A DNA stretch of 64,000 bases from Tipula vernalis (lineage: Eukaryota; Arthropoda; Insecta; Diptera; Tipulidae). The translations under genes were made by a program, and so were the position numbers. This document shows, piece after piece, positions 24,540 through 35,934 of this stretch (within the stretch, counting starts at the first letter, position 1; the number at the start of each line of letters is the position of its first letter). The stretch is from contig OY282558.1 in assembly GCA_958295665.1 (NCBI GenBank), positions 312,886,092-312,950,091 of the forward strand. Reading direction: 5' to 3'. The notes beneath the pieces are model-generated. The model was not told the origin of the DNA. It ran no database searches and worked only from the letters and a program-made list of their open reading frames with translations.

Positions 24540-26300
24540 TAATCCGTAATAATAATAGTATATCTCCGGCAAGAAACCTTTTACTCCTCCGTTACCGTAC
24601 GCGTGGAGTCATAATTATGTTTTATATTGGCTTTAGCATACGATGAAAAACAAAAAAACTAAAGACGTCTTAATGATAATAATTAAAACAAGCTTTAGTT
24701 TAATAGTACTATAGAAAATTTATTATCTGAAATGCTAAATTTATCAGCGTTAGTCTGAAACACACGTGGCTTATGTGAGATGGGTTCGAACTTGCCATTT
24801 TTTGTCCAGTGAAACCCAATGTCAATCAGTCTAATTGAGCGCAAGCTTCACAAATTAACAAGAAAATTAATAAGCTGCAACTGCGAAAAGGTTAGTCCTG
24901 TTCTGTTACTAGGAAGTCTCATTGCGTCAGACCACCAGACGCAACCCTACTATTATGTGAGACATTATAAGTAGATCGTACCTGGTTCTAGATTATGCAC
25001 CATAAATCATAATTTGGAAATACAAAACTCTTTTAACCAGCACTGACAAGAGGTTCTTATAATCATGTTTCTTACATCAAGAGAAAACTGCATAGATTTT
25101 CTCAAAAATGGGACCAACAAATTTTTCTATATTTTGATGATAAATGTTGCAATTCATCATCTACTCGTTTGCAAAATTTGAAGTCGATTAAAGCACTGCG
25201 TGGGGATATTTTAACAAGAAAAGAGTAAACAAATTTTGTTGAGCCGTTTTCCGAGATAAAATAAATCTTTTCGATTAAATATTTTTCTACGGTTAATACA
25301 CATTCCAAATTCAAGCAATTGTTTCATTGGTGTCTTCAAGGCAAAATGAATTGGTTACCATGTAATATGAAATTTAAATTTCTAAATTTACCTGCAATAC
25401 TTTGCTGGAGGCAAATTTTATCGTCAATATTTAATAAAATATATATCTAGTAAGCTTGTAAATATAAATTCTTTGTGTGACGTTTTATTGGTATTTTATG
25501 ATATTTCATTGGTTGAAATTTGAACGACATGTTGATCATTACATTATTTGTGACTTGGTGTAATGAAATCGCCTTTAAAGGTATTATTCCTGAGTACTAA
25601 ATTCTTTTGGTATTAAAGATCGTATATAAATCTTAATAGCAAATTATTATGAGGTTTATTGTACACTAGTTTATATGGAATGAAATACATGGATTTTGCT
25701 TGCTACATTACGTAAAAGATAACAAATCTAGTATAATTTGTAAGTGACAAGTGTAAAAATAGAAGTACAAATTAATTAATTTATGACAAAATAAGGCATC
25801 ATTCATTTACAAAAATGTACAATTACAATTGTTACAATTTATATTAAAATTAAACATGTATCAAATAGATGCCACAAAAACAATTTTTCTTGTCAAAACA
25901 GAAAGCTCTTGTAGTTCAGCCAAATTTCTGGCGGCAGCGCTGCTAGCAAAAATTCTGCTCATGTGTTTCTGGCATAACTTTAATTGTGAGTTTATCTGAT
26001 TTGACGGCTTGGGGAATATTGGGAAAGGATCTCCAAATTTAAGAAATCCTGTGATATGTTTTAAGGACGGATGTTTCTAAAATGTAAATGGTTGGATGGG
26101 TGATATATAGTATTATAATGGACGCTTTGTGAGAAAAGTGTCGTTCGAGGAGTCATATAGATCTAGTTCCTTATTATTTATTTATTTTTTTTTTTATTTG
26201 TTTGGTTTGTTAATTTTTTTATTTTAGGTATTTGATATTTTTTTTTGTTTGTATTGCTTTTAATTTATTTTGTTTGGAGTTGTATTTCTGTTAATCTTAT
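24540..26300. other. AT-rich stretch without recognised genes
   Basis: No protein or RNA gene recognised. A sequence resembling a polymerase III B box (GGGTTCGAACTTGCC) occurs near 24784 but lacks a matching A box. Confidence 0.45.
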
Positions 26301-26306
26301 ATTTTT

Positions 26307-26430
26307 GAGATATTTGCAAAGTAAATTTATTGGTTCACGGAATATGCCACTTAACCGTTAACCGATTTACACCGAAATGAAAAAAGCTTCAATATAGAGT
26401 TTCTATTCGATTGTTTAAGCCATCTGAGCT
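26307..26430 (+). repeat. Dispersed repeat, copy 1
   Basis: Shares ordered words with 27956-28096: GAGATATTTGCAAAGTAAAT, ATGCCACTTAACCGTTAACC, and ATTCGATTGTTTAAGCCATC. Divergence is high (about one base in four) but order and spacing agree over about 125 bp, so the two are copies of one interspersed repeat in the same orientation. Confidence 0.6.
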
Positions 26431-26434
26431 ACTT

Positions 26435-27950
26435 ACTAACGTAAAAGAAGTAAAAAATGTACAATACAGTTTTAAAGGAATCTACTACAAATTGTATTTT
26501 AATCTACTACAATTAAGAAATACAATTTACACTTGTGAACGAGAATGCCATTTTCACGTAAAATTGTGTAGCATTTTTGTCAAATTGGCATAATTGTCAA
26601 TGGACATATATCTGTTCGGGAATAGGCCCCCAGTAAGATCGAAAAATTTTATATGAAAATTGGACGATTTTATTACAACTTAATTAATATTTATATTAAT
26701 TATCGGGTTAATTCTCAAGAAATTATCAAGTTTTATTTCATTTACACACATAAAAAAAATCGCAATCATTTCTTAGTATATTTGCCTTTATGTTAATGTT
26801 AAAAACTTTTTGAAATTTTGGTATACAATTTTTTTAATGTTCGAAAGTGCTTCTTTTGATGACCAGATCGCTGATGAAAACGCCTTTGTTACGCGAAGTT
26901 TTTTCTAATATTTAGCCACGATATTTCAAAAAAATTGTTTGAGAACGGAATGGAAAATTTTAATAAAAATGTGATAAAAAGACACGCGAATTTTCCGACT
27001 CCTAGATTTAATATAAGTTGTAGTGTTTACAATTTTTATTAGAAAAATAATTTATCTTTTAATAAGCCACGCAGAAAATTTATTTTCTTAAACACATTTT
27101 TGAGAACCTCGAAACCACGACAACATTAAATATTTCATAAAAACTAAAGATATTCAAATTTCAGACTCCTAGCATCTTCTAAACTAAAGTATTTAATTCA
27201 TTTTATATTAATGGCGGTTACGAATTTTAGCGTTACAATGCAAACTTTAAATGTTAAATCGTTGAAATAATTTGTAATTTTGATCTCGTATATATAGCAA
27301 CTCCTTATTTAAAATTTGTAGTATTTTAAATGTATAATTGGTAGGAATTTTTACTTAAAAGATAGATTGGTACACAGTGTCAAAAGTTAACATGATGTTC
27401 ACCTCCAAAAGGCTTCTTCAAAATATGAGTCTCGACTAAGATTTAATGAAGTTTCTTTACATCCAGAAAAAAATATTCAAAATACTAAACAAACGAATAC
27501 TGCATTTGACCTGAAAAGTATTCGTAGAGAAAAAGATTGAGATTTGATCGCATTTTATACTCTTGACACTCTGCGGTTTCATAAAACGAATTTAATAAAT
27601 TTCGGAGTTTATAGTCGCAGTGTGGATATGTCCACCTTAATTTTAGCTAATCGCGTTGTTTTAGACTACTTGAACGAGTTTACCTAAATCGGATTTATTA
27701 AACAGCGGTCGGTCTCAAACCAATCATTTATTGATACTTCGACTGGCCAAATTTATGGTTAAAGTGGATAAATCCTAAGAGGCCAAATCTCATTTTTTAT
27801 CTATTGTACACAAATTTCTTAGATGTTTAACTTACAAAGCAACGGGATTATCAATAAAACATAGAAATGTGGCACACATGACTTTCTTTTACGACAAGAG
27901 AATTTTGAGAAATTTTATTTTATTAAGGTAGTATTTTGTAAACCTTACTC
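26435..27950. other. AT-rich stretch, one faint RT-like motif
   Basis: Mostly featureless. At 27682-27740 one plus frame reads IGFIKQRSVSNQSFIDT, which resembles the Q.GF..GRS...QL motif of non-LTR reverse transcriptases. The match is too short to call a gene. Confidence 0.35.
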
Positions 27951-27955
27951 TTTTT

Positions 27956-28096
27956 AAGATATATGCAAAATAAATTTTCTGGATCAAGGGAATAGCCACT
28001 TCCGGTTAGCCGATTTGGAGTAAAATTCGGACCTCCCAATTTATCAAAAAACCTTAAATTTTAAGTTTCAGTTCGATTGGTTAAACCATCTGGGCT
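27956..28096 (+). repeat. Dispersed repeat, copy 2
   Basis: The second copy of the repeat at 26307-26430. It reads AGATATATGCAAAATAAATT, ATAGCCACTTCCGGTTAGCC and TTCGATTGGTTAAACCATCT, followed by GGGCTGTAGAGAGGACACAGACTGACAGATAGACGCC in two adjoining parts. The GACACAGACTGACAGATAG continuation is absent from copy 1. Similar sequence is common in fly genomes as an uncharacterised interspersed repeat (general impression, not checked). Confidence 0.55.
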
Positions 28097-28394
28097 GTAG
28101 AGAGGACACAGACTGACAGATAGACGCCATTTCGATACCCACTTTTTCGAACTCAGAGGACCTCAAAACTCGTAAATCTCTAAAAATCTGAAGGTCCAAA
28201 ATTTTAATGATTACTATACTTTATTTTACTTATGTAAAAGAAAGTAAAATTAGTACATAAAAATAGTTTTCGTCGTCAATAATTTTCTAATCATTTGTTT
28301 CCACCTTGTTCAGCTGTAACGATATAATATCACCGGGTTAGTACCGTCACCTCATAATCAAAATAAGTCGCAGCTAGTATAACCATTAAATCTA

Positions 28395-30662
28395 ACAATA
28401 GTTTACTTTTATATTACCACAACTACAACAGCGGAATGCGTACCAAAGTTATGATTATGACTTTCACATTCTTGCGGAAACCTGGTTGAAAGCTGATTTT
28501 AAGTATGAGGAGTATGGTTTTTCTCAGTTGGCTATTAATAGAAGGAAGGGGAATATTGATCTTGAATTTCATAAAGTTAATCTGAATTATGCCTACTAGG
28601 GCTTGCTCATTCCCGGACCTTTTACATTCCCAGGAAACGAGATTGTGATTTTCTAGTTTTCGGAAACTCCCGGGATTCGGGAAAATATAAATTTTTAATC
28701 CAATACCTCATTATTTAAGTAAAATTCAAAGTATTTAAGTTTTAGGTGAAAAATGTAAAGGAAAAAAATTAATCACTCAATCGGCAGATTCCCTCTCACA
28801 TCAAGGGAAAACTTCTCGTAGAAAAAATTAAATTTAAAATATCAGCGTTGATTTTACTCAACATATACATACGTTTTTATAATATTCGTTCATCCCAACA
28901 GTTTGCCGAGCTAAATGCGCCAGATGAAGATTTAATTCAATATATCATTAAAAACCCACCGCGTTTTGGAACATGCCTTACATTTTTGGTGGATGACGGC
29001 TTGTTAGTGGGTATTTTTTAAAACTAGTTGTTTTTCCATTTCTGGCTTAAATTTAAAATCTTACTTTACACTTTCACAAAGTGCGATACTTTGGTTTAAC
29101 CCTTTAGATAGATTATGTATGCCCAGCTCTTCTTTTTACTGAATTCGTTTTCTTTGTATGCATCCAATGGTACTACCACGTAACCTCTGCAACATTTTCT
29201 TCCGAAAGAGGCATCATTCATAATTTCCTTTGTCCCCAAATCGGAAAATTGGAGAAATTTTATTAACGAGGCCTCTTCTTTATTTATTGTAATTGCTAAG
29301 TTTCTTTTAGAAGTTTTAACCTGTGGTCAATAATAGTGGCCTATTCTTTTAAATTTACAAAGAATAATGCTGAAGTCGCTTCAGCTTTGGGTTCAACGCT
29401 TCAACACATTAAGAATATTTTGTAGCTGGACGACATTGCTCAATATTCGTTCATTCCACATAATATTCAATTCTTTACACTCTAACTCTATGTGTATTTA
29501 TTTTTTGTACCGTTGCACCTTTCATCAGCGGCGACTTTCTCATTACATGAAGTTAATAAACGAGCCTTGAAATTGGATTTTGGATTCCCGGGAAATATTC
29601 ACAACATTCCCGAGAAACGGGAATACCGGAAAATCGCTGGACGCAAGAATCAATTATTGTCAAAATCAAATGTGGCTCGTTTTTGGCTATTTGTTGTTGG
29701 AGTTTACATACGTTATAGAAGTACCGTTATATCGTTAATCTTTACCTATAGGATTTATTAACGGTGTCATTCTGCCGTTATGTTATGACAATGATCATGT
29801 GTCGTTTATGGATGATTTTAATCTACCTAAAATTTCTTGGTGATGGATTAACAACATCTTTTTGGTTCTTCAGAAGACAACCTTTCGAACTATGTTCGAA
29901 TATATAGAGCCAGTTCATTGATGTAGAGGCTTGTCCAGATTTAGCAGGTCATTCTAGTATATCACACGCCACTTTAAATTAAGTTTTAATTTATAGATTG
30001 TGATAATGTTCATTAGACAATTTTATTTAGAGGTCTGAATATTTCAGTAGCTTCCCTCGAATGTAATATTACTGTGGAGAGCGGTTTTGAATTAGTTGCT
30101 TCACTATTATTTGTTGATTCCTGGTATGCTGAGCTGGTTAAATCGTCGCTTAAAAAATCTCACAAATCATCAAGGGCTTTTAAGAAATTTAAGCGTTCTG
30201 GTGAGGTAAACGCACGTTTGGATTATCGCAATTTATGCAGAGACTTCATATTCGTCAAGGATTTTCTTTACAAAATATATAATATGTTCAAATTTATTTT
30301 TAGTTTTTTTAAATATAAATATTTTAATTAAAATAATTTGTGTACAAAAACCCCAACCCAAGCCGTGATGTCATCTTAACGAGACGAGATTTCTGAGACT
30401 CTAAGGTGTATCAGGTGAATAATGCATGGAACCCTCTTGTATACCTTTTGAAGATGGAAAGATCCAAGCCATGGTGTGAAACTTCAGATACAGAATTGCC
30501 GGAAGAAGTCTATTGGGTGTACTGTAATTATTTCTTAAATCAACAATTTTGTATTATTATTATACTTTGGCCACTTTTTAAAAATTCTATTGATAATGAG
30601 CTGTAGCTCAAAATAGAATTTTCAAATTAATGTAAATAAATAAATAAATAAATAAATATTTT
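28395..30662 (+). pseudogene. Non-LTR retrotransposon relic: endonuclease domain and 3' end
   Basis: Before the insertion, 28440-28596 reads HILAETWLKADFKYEEYGF, the ETWL block of the APE-type endonuclease. After the insertion it resumes at about 29665 with FWLFVVGVYIRYRS (compare VGVYIPPRS), then FMDDFNLPKISW (compare GDFNLPGISW) at about 29800-29842, then the linker to the RT (SSRAFKKFKRSGEV, DYRNLCRDF) up to 30330. The RT domain is missing. The 3' untranslated end carries ATGAGCTGTAGCTCAAAATA at 30596-30615, a small hairpin, and a tail of AAATA repeats at 30633-30662. The same hairpin word occurs in the 3' end of the element at 38 kb, placing both in one group. Confidence 0.72.
28597..29655 (+). 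mobile_element. hAT-like insertion inside the endonuclease relic
   Basis: The endonuclease reading is interrupted at 28596 by TAGGGCTTGCTCATTCCCGG, a hAT-like terminus. CATTCCC.G.GAAACG words recur near both borders (28625-28650 and 29605-29640). Inside, about 29178-29226 reads SATFSSERGIIHNF, resembling the SA.SER.FS motif of the hAT C-terminal dimerisation region. No long transposase remains, and I could not find a clean 8-bp target duplication, so the right border is approximate. Confidence 0.5.
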
Positions 30663-30664
30663 TC

Positions 30665-30900
30665 ATATCAAATGGTATTTTATAGTGAAAACCGTGTACC
30701 GGTTGATATTATCTACACTGATTTTTCGAAAGCATTCGATTGCATAACAAGTTTTAAATACCAAATACCTTAGATATTAGCTAGAATCTAAATGTTGTGG
30801 TTATTTCAAGTTATTAAGATTATCAGAATTTTAATTTGAGCTACAATATTTTTATAAACAATTTTACAATAATTTTAAGGTACAATAGGCCATTCACCGC
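30665..30900 (+). pseudogene. Non-LTR reverse transcriptase fragment
   Basis: Immediately after the AAATA tail of the previous element, the plus frame reads NRVPVDIIYTDFSKAFDC, a clear match to the VD.IYTDFSKAFD block (RT motif A, first catalytic Asp) of non-LTR elements. The following 130 bases are degenerate. It may be a separate truncated insertion or a displaced part of the element upstream. Confidence 0.65.
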
Positions 30901-31224
30901 TTGGCGATCAACGAAAAGTCTCCTTGCGACGTTAGTTTTCAAAAATGACTGATTAACCTATAGAGAGTGATTGAGTTAAAATGCATTGTATTTTGCAAAA
31001 TTCCATTGACAAAGGGTAAATAATTCAGTCTCCCCATCACTATTATTGATAATTATATTTTGTTCATTTGAAGTGTACTTCATAAAATAATTATTTTATT
31101 AAAATATTGTTCATTTTACGAAACAAGTGTCCTCTTTCAAAACATTTTAGAACATTCATCTGAATTCTGTCTTCCTCTTGCCAAATGCATTAAAAATAAA
31201 AATAAAAAATAATTTATTAATCGG

Positions 31225-31345
31225 GTTGTGTGTGATCTAGGCGAAATGCGGTTACAATCGACATATCAAGCACTAAATAAAATGAGGGACCATACTGGAT
31301 CTACACAAACTCTACTGGGAGATGAAGGCATTCCATTAGGTGTGT
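31225..31345 (+). other. Possible orphan coding exon, unidentified
   Basis: An open stretch of about 45 codons encodes LGEMRLQSTYQALNKMRDHT followed by GSTQTLLGDEGIPL. Its amino-acid composition and base composition are more protein-like than neighbouring DNA. TGTGTGATCTAG at 31228-31239 could be a splice acceptor and TTAG|GTGTGT near 31340 a weak donor. I do not recognise the sequence. It could be an exon of a host gene with very long introns, a piece of an unknown mobile element, or chance. Confidence 0.25.
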
Positions 31346-31349
31346 CTTT

Positions 31350-33800
31350 ATAACATTGAATAAAGCAAAATGGGTATTTTACGAGAAGTTATTCTTTGCT
31401 CATAATAAGGAAACATAATTTCGTTCATATATGCTTCTTTACTTTACTGAAGAGTCGACATTCGACAACATTTTAGACACATGCATAGGCTGGTTACCCA
31501 AAAAGCTCACAAAAGTTGTATTTTATGGTGGTACAATTTTAAAAATTTTATAATTTTTATCTGCTCAGTATTTTTTCAATTAGCAATGAATTATTTTGAT
31601 GGTAAAGTTTTATGCACAATTTATTTTTAAAAAGTACGATTAATATATGGCCCTTAGCCATCGGTTGAAGTGAATAAAACAGAAAATACTTTAGCTTAAA
31701 TTGTTTCAAAAAGATTTTTAGTAAGTTTAATCGAACTGTTTACCTGTTAAACAAGCCTTAACTAGATGTTCTTGTTGTCCAACAAGCAATACTATAAAAC
31801 ATTCACTTGCTAAAAATTTAAATTTTCGAAAAGTTAAAGGAAAAGATTTTCTTTTTACTTCACGCGAGGGTATTCTCTAAGAGAGGAGTAGCCACCATCT
31901 AAAGTGACATCTGCGTGCAGAGAATCGAGAGACCATTAATTTCAAATACTGCATCATTCGGATTAAATTCTTGATTTTGTCTTTTTATCGCTATATTTAG
32001 GTCTAAATATCACAAGTATAGTCCAACAGTCACACCCATGTCGAACTTTAGTTTGACGGTGTTTGCAAGAAACCCCACCTCTTCATAACATATGTATTCA
32101 CTATACTGCCTAAAATAAGTCAGACATTTTTCGTTCGGATTGCCACTGTAGTTAAATTAAGTAAATTACCAACATTTTTTAGACGGAATATACCAAACAA
32201 TTGTTAAACATGGAATCCTTAAATAAAAAGAAAACATTTTTTATGCACCCCTATCGAGATTTAATTTCTGTAATTTTAAATTCAAACCCCATAGATTAAA
32301 GCACTGTGCTGCTTGGTTGGTCGCAAAACCAATACAGGAAAGCATGTACTAGAAATTTCATGAAGTATGCCTGGAAATTTTATTCGCAATTTAGGAAAAT
32401 GAAAAGTCACTCCAAGCCTTCCTTATAAATCCAATTTCCATCTATGAATGGCTGAAATAAATTTACTAATTAATTAGAACAGTAGAAAATTGATTGTTTG
32501 ACAGTTAGAAAAAATTGAAGTATTTACAAAAAAAACTAATTTTAAAATATTTTCTTACATTACTGGCAAATCTTAAATTGAAAATCGTTTTATTACATTA
32601 CTAGCAAATCTTAAATTGAAAATGTAGAAGAATGTCCAACATCTACCAGTTGGTATTGAAAATTCTTAAATTAATTGATTTATAATAAGAATAAATAAAA
32701 ATTTAGTTTAATTAGGTTAATAAATTCTTTAGTAAATCTAGTTTTAATTAGATCGGTTGTTGCACTCGATTCTTATCATTTTTGCTCAATCTAAAAACGT
32801 TAAAATATTTTATTACACCTCTCAAAATATTAATGTGTGTATTTGTGATTAAATTAATTTTATTTAAATTTCTTTTCGACAACTTTTACCAACTCTATTA
32901 ATTTTATCTTTAAACAAATAATTCTAGTCTTTATTACATTGAGAATATCTGTTTATCTGTTTACGGGACTTCTATCAAATGAGAACATTATACTTGACCA
33001 CACATTCAATAACATAATATTGCCTAAATTATTACGAATAAAAATTATAAAAATGACGTTCGACTTGTCATAATACAGCGAAATATGATTTGATTAAAAA
33101 CCGTGCAATATCACCGGTCCAAATTATACTAAATAATAAATCAACCATAGAATATTTATTCTGCTAAAATTAATTAATTATTTTTTTATTAAATTTATGT
33201 ACACAAATAAACATTAAAACGGTACCAAATCTTATCTAGATAATTAAATAAATCGACGAAAAAAGAAAGAAGTTTTATTACATTTTTATGGCACGTTTTA
33301 TTGAACCTTTATAGCTGTGAAGCTATAGAACAAATCTTGCTAAAAAAATCTACCATTCCGCATAATTTTATTGAAATTTAAAACCGACCGCAATAATAGT
33401 ATTCAATTAAATTATAGTAAATCTATACACAACTCTATCGACGTATTATTGATATTTTTTTTTATAGTATTTCGTTTATGTCATTATTAATGAAAACGAT
33501 ACGTTAGTTATGTATAATACACATTGATTTGAATTGCTTATTAATTAAATGTAATAAAAATTTATAAACGCTTTATAATAATAAATTTTATTAAGATTTA
33601 AGAAGCTTGGTGTTTTATTGCTAAAAATATTTTTTTTTTAACATTTTATAGGTAATGTGAGAAATAGTGGCCAAGGTGAAAATTATTTGTAACATGTTTT
33701 ATAATTTAAAATTTATTATATGCAGCTAAATAATAACGCCATATAAAATAAATAAAAATTACATATTTAAATTTAACAGCTATATAAAAATAGTATTAAA
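31350..33800. other. AT-rich stretch without recognised genes
   Basis: Contains one local duplication: TTACATTACTGGCAAATCTT and on, 31 bp, at 32555-32585 is repeated with one or two changes at 32593-32622. Nothing else identifiable. Confidence 0.5.
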
Positions 33801-33805
33801 ATATA

Positions 33806-34289
33806 CATTCTGTCAAAAAAGTACTGGGAATTGTTAATTTAAAATGCCCGCGCTGAAGCGATTTACATTTTTTTTCCCAGATTGGTAGGACTGTCATTCA
33901 TTATTATGCCAATTTTAAGCGTGATCTGTCAACCAGTTTGTTTAAAGCAGTTGGTTATGTCAGTCGACCTCGGCGATTAAAGTGACCGGAATTATGGGAA
34001 AAAAGCTCGTGAGCGAATATAAGGCCAACAACTCAATAAATACCGTCGATTAACCACCACATTCGCCTGAATAAGCATTAGATGAGTTTTTCCTGTTTCT
34101 CAGACTCAAATTGTTACTCTGTGGAACCCGTTTTGACTCCATTAAAGCCATAAAACAAAATTCGCAGCACCCATAAAAATTGTTTCGGTGATTAGAAAAA
34201 TGTTGGCATATCTGTACATCATCGAATGGGGAATACTTTGAGGGCAACAAAATAAATTTTTTATAATTGAATACTTTTTTGACAGAATG
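33806..34289 (+). mobile_element. Internally deleted mariner-type element
   Basis: The left end CATTCTGTCAAAAAAGTACT and the reverse complement of the right end (34271-34289) agree over about 18 bp, and both are flanked by TA (33804-33805 and 34290-34291). At 484 bp it is far shorter than an autonomous mariner (about 1.3 kb). Near the right end the plus strand still encodes a transposase tail: LEKCWHICTSSNGEYFEGNK matches the mariner ending W.KCI.SNGEYFEGDK. The catalytic core is deleted, so this is a non-autonomous derivative. Confidence 0.85.
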
Positions 34290-34294
34290 TAAAA

Positions 34295-35150
34295 CACACA
34301 CTGTCACATTAAATATTCGGTAAATTTCTAATTTCATATCGCTTTAATAAATATCAAAATCGATAGAAAATGTTAAATCTTTAAATGCATTTTAAAAAAC
34401 GGTACATAGTGAAATACATTTTATCGTAATTCGATATAAAAATACAGAAGTTAACCATGGCCGCTTCCTAGATTTTAAATAAAATGTATAAAAACGACAT
34501 TACACATTTCTGGAATTTAACGGATTTTTATTTGGAAATAATTAAGAGAAGATAAACTTTATTTCATCATGCTACAAAAATATATTTATATAGTCAAGAA
34601 ATGAAATATTTATCTTTCCACTTTCATCAAAATATTTTTGGAAATCTCCTCATATTTTCAATACGATAGATAATACAGTGAAATTCACGTGTGTCCGTAT
34701 TTTGGAAAAAGATGAAAGAAACAGTATTTTGTTTTACAAAATATGTTCACTAAAATATTCTCATCATCCCGATGGAAATTGGCAATATTGCTATGATGTT
34801 GGCCAATTGCTTAATTTGAGTGTTTTATTTAATATAGTATCTATAGTGAAAATATAATTTATTTTACAAAACTTTCTCTGCTCTTGTTGGTTTTCACCAA
34901 ACAAAGACTAATACCCCGTAGTTAAAATTAGTTTAATAGTTCACAATATTTTAAGTAGTAATATATCATACCATCTTGAGTTTTATCTAATTAATCACGA
35001 TTGCTTTTCCCATTTTTCCATTTAATTTTCTTGCTTTACTTTAAATTTTGATGATAACTGTCAAAATTGGGCAACTAAGTGTACCTTTTTCTAACAGGGG
35101 TCATAGAAACTGTTGTAAATAAAATATATCAAAATAAGCAGAAAAACTAA
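34295..35150. other. AT-rich stretch without recognised genes
   Basis: No coding region, repeat family or RNA gene recognised. Confidence 0.5.
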
Positions 35151-35153
35151 TTA

Positions 35154-35321
35154 CAGTGAAATTCGCTTATAACGACATTGAGAATCCGTCGTTATAACAA
35201 AATGTCGTAATATACGGACTCTAATTATACTAGTATGAATAACATAACAAATCAGCTCAAATTTCAGACGTTATAAGCGAAACGTCGTTATATCCGATGT
35301 CGTTATAAGTGGGTTTCACTG
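35154..35321. mobile_element. 168-bp MITE with pogo-type ends
   Basis: The left end CAGTGAAATTCGCTTATAAC (GACAT) and the reverse complement of the right end CAGTGAAACCCACTTATAAC (GACAT) match at 22 of 25 positions, flanked by TA on both sides (35152-35153, 35322-35323). CAGT.....CGCTTA-type ends on a TA target resemble pogo-group elements. No coding capacity. Extra GTCGTTATA words inside (35192, 35285) suggest subterminal transposase-binding repeats. Confidence 0.88.
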
Positions 35322-35801
35322 TAACTTGACGTGTAATGTGTAAATTGAAACATTTGAAAATGTGATGGATGATTCTGAAAACTTTTATGTGATTTTTTGT
35401 TTGTATACTGCATCACTTAGTATATCTATAAACCCTATCACATAAAGCACCAATTGGCGTTTATTTGATATTCCATTGCGGTTAGCCGCTTTCGTGTAAT
35501 TAAATATAAATACAGTTGCCTAATGCATTAAATAAAACAAAATATTGTTTTAATTGTTATTATTATAAAACAACTCAGTTTAACATCGTAACCCAAAATT
35601 GATCAACTTAAGAAAGTGTCTGCATAAACATAATAAATATCTTTTGTTACTCATGCAAGCAACTAGTAAAAATTTGTATTAAGCCGAAAATTTTACAAAC
35701 GGCGTTTGTAATACTGGTATTTCATGTTTAAATGCATTTTTAATTTTTAAAACTTTGACTCACAATGCTTTTTGCTATGATCACTAAAAATGAAATGATA
35801 T

Positions 35802-35880
35802 GCTGTTTCAACAGGACAAGGAGGCTCCACTTCACATTATAGTTTATCCTTCTCATAAAAATTGTGATGGGAAAAGGATG
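35802..35880 (+). pseudogene. Small Tc1/IS630-type transposase fragment
   Basis: The plus frame reads LFQQDKEAPLHIIVY, close to the FQQDGAPPHY block that contains the second catalytic Asp of IS630-Tc1-mariner transposases; the following NCDGKRM could correspond to RWIGRGC. Only about 25 residues can be followed and no ends are visible. Confidence 0.4.
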
Positions 35881-35934
35881 CTAAAAATAATAGAGCAACG
35901 GATTTTTGAATTATTTAGGTTATATCTCCAGTGC

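Noticed and set aside
24745..24830. Polymerase III B-box-like GGGTTCGAACTTGCC
   Set aside because: No A box at the right distance and no tRNA folding or A-rich tail.
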